64,000 bases of DNA from Gloeopeniophorella convolvens (lineage: Eukaryota > Basidiomycota > Agaricomycetes > Russulales), in assembly GCA_022496205.1 (NCBI GenBank), contig WTXD01000004.1, positions 868,001 through 932,000 of the forward strand, written 5' to 3'. The position numbers and the translations under genes are program-made. Below the pieces are notes generated by a model. That model was not told the DNA's origin, did no database searches, and worked only from the letters and a program-made list of their open reading frames with translations. Positions 56,583 through 64,000 of the stretch are shown here, piece by piece; the first letter of the stretch is position 1, and the number at the start of each line of letters is the position of its first letter.

Positions 56583-58629
56583 GTTTCTATGCGCCCTGCA
56601 GCAGAAAGAGGGACCCGGTTATATAGCCCCTAGGTCTAAGTACTTTCTAAGCACCACGCGACTAAGGGCGGCGGACACGCGCCCATGAGCAGGCATGAAG
56701 ACTACAGGGGCAGAGAACACCTGTGAAAAATGACTGTGGCTTCCGCAGATGTTGTCCTGAGGAGGTTACGCCAGCGCACTGGCAAGTGCAGGGGCTTGGA
56801 TGTTGGGAAGCATTACGCCCAGCCATCTGGAACAGTGATAGGGTGACCAACAGATGAATCGATGACGCTCCAAAATGCAGCTAGCAGGAAGCTGGAACTA
56901 ACGCTGATCGCAGCCCATCGGGGGTCAGCGCCTCTCCAGTAGCTCGACAAGGCCTCGCAAGTTGGCCGACACTTTAGGCAGAGGTCCTCTGAGTGGCTAC
57001 TATAGACTCATAGGTGCCGGCTCAGTAGCGGCGGCGGCTGTCGGGAGCCTTGACATCGGGGTTTGGCCACTGCCGGCAGCTGCCGATCGATAGGATCTTA
57101 TTAATCGGCGACTGCCAGCTTCCTGCCCTGTCCAAGTCACCCATGAGTCCGTTCCGACGTGCTGTTGGTTGTGCGACTATACTTTGCTCAAGCACTCCCG
57201 GGGCCCGGGGCAACTCATAAGTTGAAATGCTCTAGCCACACCCAATCTTGGCGCGTCGTACACGTCTTACGCACACATACCTCCTTGCGCCCATGATACG
57301 TAGCAGTCGTTTCGAGTTGTGGCTATAGCCTAGGCTGGCCCGGATCTGGTGCGGTTTGATGGACCTAACAGGCTCAGCTCAACTCTTCTGGATTCAGTGG
57401 CGCATCATGATCTTCGATTCTCGCGCGATTGGTTTTCCTCGCCATCCTACTTGCTCCCGTTGTGCTCGCGCAAATCGCTAGGGTCCTTGCTCATTGATGG
57501 CGCTGATAGTTGTGCCCTGGATGGTGGTCACCTGTGGAGTTGGTTGAGCTGAGGGTCATTACGATCATGCCGATACTCAAGTGGTATCTCTGCGCCGACA
57601 ATTCGCTATCATTGTAAGCCTTGATGTTCTGACAATGGAATTTCGAAGGGTCACAGTGGCGTCCGTTACCGAGCATCAAGGGTCCCATGCCTCACTGTAG
57701 TTGTCTTTGTCTCACAGCTCCTCCGCAGGCACAGTCTTGCATTCAATGGTACCTGTGTCATCAAGCCTTTTCAATGGGGGAGCCTGCGCCTTCATATGAG
57801 TGAGTGTTGGTGCTCACGCAAATCCATTCTGATGAAACGTTGATCACCTAACTCAGACACCTGAGGCCTGAGGGCTCATCAAAGTGGTTAAGAGCCCGGA
57901 GAGTACTTATATTGGCACTTGCCATACTGCTTATTCTCTTTAATACAAGAATGCTCAACCCAGCTTGGCACAGTTCCTAGGTTGCTCGGTCTGGTGGTAC
58001 CAATTCCGGCTGCCCTTGAATGGTCTCATGCCGCGGTCGGTCCCTAGTATACAGTCAGTCTAAGTTCCGGTGGTCTTGCAACCCAAGTGCAGAGCAGGTG
58101 ATCATCTTGGACTAATCGCACTGGGTTATAAGTTTCCCGTTGAGCCGCTCGGCACAGCGACCCTGTCTATGTGTTCCCGAGTAGCGACTATATGGTACTA
58201 TGGACCCGCTGCCACGTCGCCCCTTCTAAAAACCGACTGTCCATGTTCGACGCGTGGGCGGTGTCTGCAGCCTGGAACAGATTATGGGTGCCAATAGTAC
58301 GCAATGCCGGAAAGAGCAAGTGCCACATACGCATTCCAGCCTGTCAATTCCTCGCCCATCGAATGTTGTATGGTTCATTCGTCGCAGCTCCCGACTTCCG
58401 AGTTAGTACTGGCAGCAGTGCGTTCAAACTCCAACACTTACCATCAGCACTCTCTGTCACGTCCACACTGGACTCGCGAGCTCGTTCAGCCCTCGAAGTA
58501 CTCGAAGTACTCAAAGGACTCCTGGCTGCCGAAGGTTGTAGTCTGCCAAGGGCCTCCGCCAGGATCCCGAATCAAATCAAATCATTAGCAATCAGGGGTT
58601 GACATCCTGCACGATTTCACTGAGGGTCA
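56583..58629. other. Two-kilobase gene-poor region
   Basis: The longest stretch without a supported gene. It is AT-richer than its surroundings and its longest frames are under 145 codons with no motif. A short direct repeat, CTCGAAGTA, occurs at 58491-58510. I see no terminal repeats, target-site duplication or transposase sequence. It may hold long leaders, a non-coding RNA or eroded DNA. Confidence 0.5.
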
Positions 58630-59942
58630 ATGACCCCCTACCTTCAGTACATCCGCCCACGACGGCCTTCGCTCGCCTGGGTAATAGTCCTGGGCTTGCT
58701 CACTATTCTCGGCATCGTGTTCCAATTCCTCTCTGTGGCAACCAAGAGCTTTATTTCCGGGGATAGACAATTGAGTTGGGCTCGGTTATCTCCCCAAAAT
58801 TACCTCTACAAACAGCCACCGCTGCAACCTGTCTTCCATGACCTTCCTAGCGCCATATCAGGAATATACGTTATATCACTTCCACAGAGGGCGGATCGCC
58901 GCGTCCATATGGATGCTCTCAAGGCCTCGCTCAATCTGAACTGGACATACAAGGACGCCTATGATGCGAACGCGACCGCTATATCAGCAATTCTCCAGCA
59001 AGTTCGAGTCTTCCGCCATCAACTCATTTCCCAGCTCAGCCTTGGAGGCGTGTCCCTGGGAACGGGCACCAGTGGTATCTCGGCTTTCGGTTGGCCTCAC
59101 GATATCGATGGCGGCCCCTCCTCACAGGAGTTCATGCTGCCTCATGGAGCCGATCTATGGACTTTGCCTTCCTCTCACGCTTCTTCGTACTCAGGCGTCA
59201 ACGATGAGACGCCTGATTCATATGCCCTTGCACACCTATCCACCGAGTCAATTCCTGGAGGGGTCGATTCCGTACCGCTTGCATGTGCCTCCGGAAATCA
59301 GACCTTGGCGGTGTATTCGGACAGCCTCCCGCTACACATGCATTTGACCGCTGCAAAAGTTGCCTGCTGGTACTCACATCTCCAAACCATCCGCGCTATT
59401 GCAAATGGATCACAGGAGGCTGCTTTGGTTCTCGAGGATGATGTAGATATGGAAATAGACACCGGGAAGAGATTGCAAGCACTTTGGGGAGCGCTGCCTG
59501 GGGAGTGGGATATCGTCTATCTTGGTGAGAAAATCTGTACAAGTCTTCGGGCCAAGTTCACTCTTAGGTTACAGGCCACTGTTGGTCGGATGAAGCGCAG
59601 CTTCCACCCCTACGCAGCATTTCCCTGCGCCTTACAAACGGGCGACTTACCTCATCTGCCCTACATCCTGCCAGCGCACCAAAATGCACGCATGCATACG
59701 CGTTGTCGCGCACAGGCGCCCGCCGCATCGTCGCGCATCTGCGTTATCCCCCGTTCGCATACTCGCGGGCGATTGATCAGGCTCTCGCGTGGCTCGTAGA
59801 GAGTGGGAGGCTGCGCGCATTCAGCGTTGTCCCATCAGTTGCTGTACAGCGCAAAGTCACCGGTAGTGATGTTATGCCCGGGCTCGGTAGCGCGTGGAGG
59901 GATGGGTTGTACAATGGTGTACTTTCCGGCGTGATTGGGTAG
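58630..59942 (+). CDS. Family 25-like glycosyltransferase, type II membrane protein
   Basis: Probable Golgi or ER glycosyltransferase; donor and acceptor are unknown. Exons 58630-59524 and 59575-59942 give 420 aa. One hydrophobic segment near residues 14-37 acts as signal anchor, after a basic N-terminus. The GT25 hallmarks are GIYVISLPQRADRR near residue 78, the DxD-like ALVLEDDVDME, and EWDIVYLGHCWS, the last spanning the intron. A Tyr/Ala helix with a conserved SRTGARRI and the DQALAWLV segment ends the domain. Two NxS/T sites are present. Confidence 0.88.
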
Positions 59943-60382
59943 ACAGTAATATTGATTAAGAGACGCTCCAGCGCCCGCCTTGTTATTTATTTTCTTTGTT
60001 TTTTCCGGGGTCTCTTGACCGTGTTCGTGTTAAGACTGAGGTTTGCGATGAGGTACTTTCTCGAAATTTGTGCTCGAATTGCGGCGCGCTATCGATGTCG
60101 GGCGGATGGGTCCGAACTTAGAGCCGGAGGTTTTCGGCCGGAAATGTGCATTTTGACAGCTCATTGAAGGAGCGCGGCCCACAGCTTCGAACTCAAACTC
60201 ACGATGATTCTTACTGCCTGCCCGGAATCTGGTCCCGCCCTCGAGCTGCCACGTACGATAGGGCAGCACAGTCTCGCACTTCCCACCATCAGAGGCCGGA
60301 GTGAAAGCAAAATCGTGTTCGTCCATATGCTGTTACGTCTTTGTGGCGGTTTTTCATCATCGTAGCTACCTCACAGATCTCT
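59943..60382. other. Intergenic, GT25 to homoserine kinase
   Basis: About 440 bases between co-directional genes. The region holds the GT25 3' UTR and the homoserine kinase promoter. No element recognised. Confidence 0.45.
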
Positions 60383-61571
60383 ATGGCCAATAGCTCGCGG
60401 TCTTTCAAGATCCGGGTTCCCGCGACCTCTGCTAATATCGGCCCGGGATTTGATGTCGTCGGGCTATCCTTGTCGCTCTTCCTCACTTTGACCGTGACGA
60501 TTTCGGAGGCGTCTAGAGGAGGGTCCTCTACACGTCCATCCATCACATATTCCGGAGAAGGCGCAGAGGAAGTGCCCCTTAATGCATACAAGAACCTCAC
60601 TACGCGCGTGGCTCTCTATGTGTTACGCTGCAGCGGCATATCGTCTTTCCCACCCGGCGTCACCATTCACGCGCACAACGAGATCCCGTTCGGTCGCGGG
60701 CTCGGCTCGTCTGGCGCGGCTGTAATCGCAGGCGTGCTGCTGGGCGACGCTATTGGCCAGCTCGGCCTCTCGCGCGAGCGCATGCTCGACTTTGCCCTCA
60801 TGGTCGAGCGCCATCCGGACAATGTCACTGCCGCGCTTGTAGGAGGCTTCGTGGGGTCCTATCTGCGCGAGCTGGATCCTGCCGCGACGCAAGCCGCGAG
60901 TGTGCCTCTCAGCGAGGTGCTCCCCGAGTACCCGCCTGATGCTGGCCCTGAGTGGGGACGCGATCCTCCCTTGCCACCATTGGGGATCGGGCATTACGTG
61001 CGTTTTGGGTGGGCCAAGGAGATACGCGCGGTCGCGATTATACCGCGCTTCGAGTTGAGCACCGCGAAAGCTCGAGAGGTTCTCCCTGAGTCGTATTCCC
61101 GTAAAGACTTGGTGTGCCTTTGTTTTTCAGTCTGAGCGAGATGGCGATACTTATCATCCGCATATATCAGGTCTTCAATATGCAGCGTCTGGCTGTTTTG
61201 ACCACAGCGCTTTCGCGGTCGCCCCCAGACCCCGACCTCATCTATGAAGCGATGAAAGATCGCGTGCACCAACCATACCGACGCAGCTTGGTACGTGTGA
61301 TCTGCTATAGCTCGCTCCTAGTTCAGCTAACTGACGTTTGACCTAGATTCCCGGCCTGCCGGAAGTCACCTCTTCTATCACGCCAAACACACATCCAGGG
61401 CTGCTGGGCATCTGCCTCTCGGGGGCCGGACCCACCATACTTGCCTTAGCCGTGGGCGGCTTCGAGGCTATAGCAGAAGATGCACGAAAAATATTCCGAG
61501 AGAAAGGAATTGAGGTCGATTGGCTGCTGCTGGATGTAGTGTCGGAAGGAAGCTATGTAGAGAGTAGCTAG
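60383..61571 (+). CDS. THR1: Homoserine kinase
   Basis: GHMP kinase that phosphorylates homoserine on the path to threonine, in the cytosol. Exons 60383-61111, 61171-61290 and 61347-61571 give 357 aa. The substrate motif VPATSANIGPGFDVVGLSLS is followed by the ATP loop PFGRGLGSSGAAVIAGVLLG and the HPDNVTAALVGGF block. The C-terminal GICLSGAGPTILALA completes the GHMP fold. The ATG at 60383 gives MANSSRSFKIRVPATS, the usual short N-terminus. Fungi lacking an animal counterpart make this a fungal-type enzyme. Confidence 0.95.
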
Positions 61572-61789
61572 AGGACGAGTCTTGATGTATACGTACTGAT
61601 CCTTGGTTTTATGTCCTCGCTCAATTCGCATGTCGGGTGGTATTTTTAAAGGGAAAGACATTTGTGCATAGCGTATACAATGTGGAGGATATACGGGATG
61701 CTAAGGAGGTATCTAAGGGGACGTAAGTGGTATTATACATGATGCGGGTATATCCATGACAGTTTTCCGATAGTATCAGCCCCAGGCGT
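61572..61789. other. Convergent intergenic
   Basis: 218 bases between convergent genes. 3' flanks only. Confidence 0.4.
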
Positions 61790-63947
61790 CTAGCCACCAG
61801 CCGTGAGACAGACTGCACGGGTCGAAACAAGCGCACCAGCGCCCTTGTCGAATGGCAGGTCCACTGTGAACAGGACATCGCTGCGGTCGTTGTTAAGGTA
61901 CACAGGCAGGTTGACGAATGTCGCAGGAGACGAATCCGAATCATCCGCCTGCACCCATCGAACTTGCGATGGGTTCAAGCGAACGGACTCTCCTTGATTA
62001 AGGACGAGCTGGTCTTCGACCCAGGCTGCGCCTTCCAGAACTAGTCCTATAGCGATGTCAGTGCATTGCTCAAGAGCGTGACCCGAGGCCGCGTACCGTC
62101 GATGATGAATGCGCTGGGGTCATTAACACGCTCGATGTCGATACGTAGGTTCAGTGTCTCCAAACTCCACTTCTTGCGATGAGCGACAGCTTGGCGCGTT
62201 GCTGTGATATAGGCTTCAGGGAAGAATAAGCCTCCCAGCCAAACTTCAATGTTGGAGAGGTTGTCTATTCCAGAGAGGCTGTCGAGTTGAGCCAGGCGAC
62301 GGCCGAGGTCCGGGATCCATTCCGATACCGACATCGTCTTCTTGACTTTGTACCGTCGCCAGTGATCGGGGATAGTGCCTGAGGCAAGTCGGTCAGAAAC
62401 TTTCCATCCGCACCAAACGATACCTTACCTTTGGTCAGGGCGCTCATCAACGTACGGAGGTGATTGGTCTGCTTAAGCTGGCCTTCGCAGACCTTAACGA
62501 CGTCGACAAGGTCCTTACGCACAGAGTTCAATAGTTTCTGGCCGATCGAACCCTCACGTGCGAATAAGCGATAAAGCGGGTCCTGATTATCCGCGGTTTG
62601 CTTGGCCAGGGTATTGAAGGACTGAAGATATTCGATCAGGGAATGGATACGGAGTGATGAAAAGTACGTACGGACGGCAGCTGGCCGAGCCATTCCTTGC
62701 TTCGCTCGTGGAGAGCGCGCATCCAAGCGGGTTGTTGAGACGCCGACCCCTTGGACGGGCCGCTGGCGGAGGCCCCTTCCTCGTCATCATCAGCCAGCGT
62801 CCGCATCTTCCTCAGCTTAGCAAGGAGTTCATTCCCTATTTAGAGACGTTCAATCTCGGACGGAAAGTTCAACATATAGGTGACGACCAACCTTGCGCTA
62901 TGGCGATCACGCGTTCGGCGGTGGGCGGCAGGCTCAGCCAAGAGGGTGGTTCGCGGTCAGGCAGACCTTTGACCCAAGTCATGAAGTTGTCTAGCTTTGT
63001 TCCGTCTGGAGCTGTCAATAAGTGCGCGTCTGTTGTGCTCGGGACCAAGTCGAAGTCGACATTGTATGCGGCAGGGTTGAATAGGCCGTCCACGAACGCG
63101 TCGAGGATCCTTTGGTCGAAGTCGCTGTCAACACGACCGCCATAAACAGACTGCTTGATTAAAGTTCGGATGGCGTCCCAAGGAATCTGCGCGGGATCCA
63201 CATTCGCACGTCCTTTTGCGACGGAGTGCAACCACGTGTCGATGGTCGTGAAGGCGGAGGCCATATCTGAGTCGTTGAAGTCGTACGTTTTGCTCCAACC
63301 CAATGGGACATATCGCAGTCGTTCCTGTACCACAGCATGGAACCAAGCCAGGAGGAAGTAGAGGCGGACTTTCTCCGCAGGGCCTTGAGAGAGTCGGGTA
63401 GGTGGGATGCTGCGAAGAGAGTCCATTAAGTTCGCCTTGATACCCGGCGGAGGTTCGTTCATGATGATGCGTGATTGGCGTAGGATATTGACCGGAATCG
63501 ACGGATTCGCCTCCAGAGTCAAGAATAGACGGAAGTTGCGATGAGCATTCAACGTCTGCAGCTTCTTCTCCAGTTGGCCAAGCCATGACGGTGCTAGGTG
63601 GACGTTCTTCAGTAGGACCCAAGTGCCTTGACGAGATGCTACGCCGATTGCCTGATCCGCAAGCCCGAATCCTTCCTGGGAACCCATGGCCACTTGCGTG
63701 CACCGAGTCTGTGTACTCTGAATCAAGCTTTCGACACGGTAGCTTGCGTCGTAGCCAGAGACAGACACCAGAGCCAGTGGGGTCTGAGCCTTGACTTCGT
63801 CCGCAACCATGTTGCCCAAGTCGAAGGACGCCTCCGCTGACACATCAACTTCGAACACTGCCTGCACGAAGATCGCCGTGGATTGGAGTAGGCGATCGGG
63901 TCGCAGACATTTGATGATGAGTAGAGACCTGATTGCTTCCACGGCGG
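61790..63947 (-). CDS. Cytoplasmic dynein heavy chain 1, C-terminal part (gene continues off the window)
   Basis: The motor subunit of cytoplasmic dynein, truncated by the window edge; only the last five exons are present. They are 62892-63947, 62672-62835, 62429-62621, 62098-62378 and 61790-62047, coding for about 650 residues. Motifs are LIIKCLRPDRLLQSTAIFVQ in AAA5/6, TWVLLKNVHLAPSWLGQLEK, FLTLEANPSIPVNILRQSR, GWSKTYDFNDSDM and, at the end, NIEVWLGGLFFPEAY and the C-terminal beta domain (WVEDQLVLNQGESVRL). At 64000 the minus strand begins GTAAGT, so the window ends exactly at a splice donor. The first exon shown starts in codon phase 2, consistent with an upstream exon. Confidence 0.94.
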
Positions 63948-64000
63948 CTAGAAGAACGAAAATGAGTCCCATGGTCACTAAACAGAGTCGATATACTTAC

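Noticed and set aside
24..64000. Search for a biosynthetic or defence gene cluster
   Set aside because: Apart from the metal/cofactor grouping, neighbouring genes belong to unrelated housekeeping pathways. No NRPS, PKS, terpene, NLR or killer-toxin gene is visible.

Overview
The window is nuclear DNA of a filamentous basidiomycete, most likely an Agaricomycete. The evidence is dense genes on both strands, coding sequence that is GC-rich (locally extremely so), and about 120 inferred introns, nearly all 47-92 nt, with GT(G/A)(C/A)GT-like donors and CTNAY branch sites. The gene set is also fungal: a copper-fist regulator, a GH72 beta-1,3-glucanosyltransferase, homoserine kinase and a Vps38-type UVRAG protein. 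No virus, plasmid, CRISPR array or intact transposon was seen. Exon models were built by hand from reading frames, splice signals and conserved family motifs. No alignment was run.

Layout. 24-7276 is a cofactor and metal neighbourhood: NFU1, HEM3, a UBE2W-type E2, a copper-fist transcription factor and ISA1. 8219-13803 holds a RanBPM/GID1-like protein, the proteasome chaperone UMP1 and an FAD oxidoreductase; the first and last are broken by several apparent one-base indels. 14964-18788 carries MFAP1 (splicing) and an HMG-box factor. 19281-25786 carries a class 1 dihydroorotate dehydrogenase, TRAPP subunit TRS31, a BTB-type protein and a stand-alone cullin N-terminal protein. 26054-36146 carries an unrecognised acidic protein, UVRAG/Vps38 and a PUF RNA-binding protein. 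36668-44626 carries RPB4, RPS29, an F-BAR/RhoGAP protein and an RRM/zinc-knuckle protein. 44875-49380 carries the GH72 enzyme, an intron-containing tRNA-Lys and the ADP/ATP carrier. 49642-64000 carries a GYF protein, APC11, an 8-amino-7-oxononanoate synthase-like enzyme, a GT25 glycosyltransferase, homoserine kinase and the 3' end of cytoplasmic dynein heavy chain, whose gene leaves the window inside an intron.

How the genes fit together. Most are single-copy housekeeping genes and do not form a biosynthetic cluster. The exception worth testing is the left end, where two Fe-S assembly genes and a heme-synthesis gene sit within 7.3 kb of a metal-responsive regulator. Notable structural features are four GC-AG introns, two genes whose start codon is the only coding part of its exon, micro-exons of 7-21 nt, and repeated evidence of one-base contractions in homopolymers. 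I saw no clearly novel defence, mobile or biosynthetic system.
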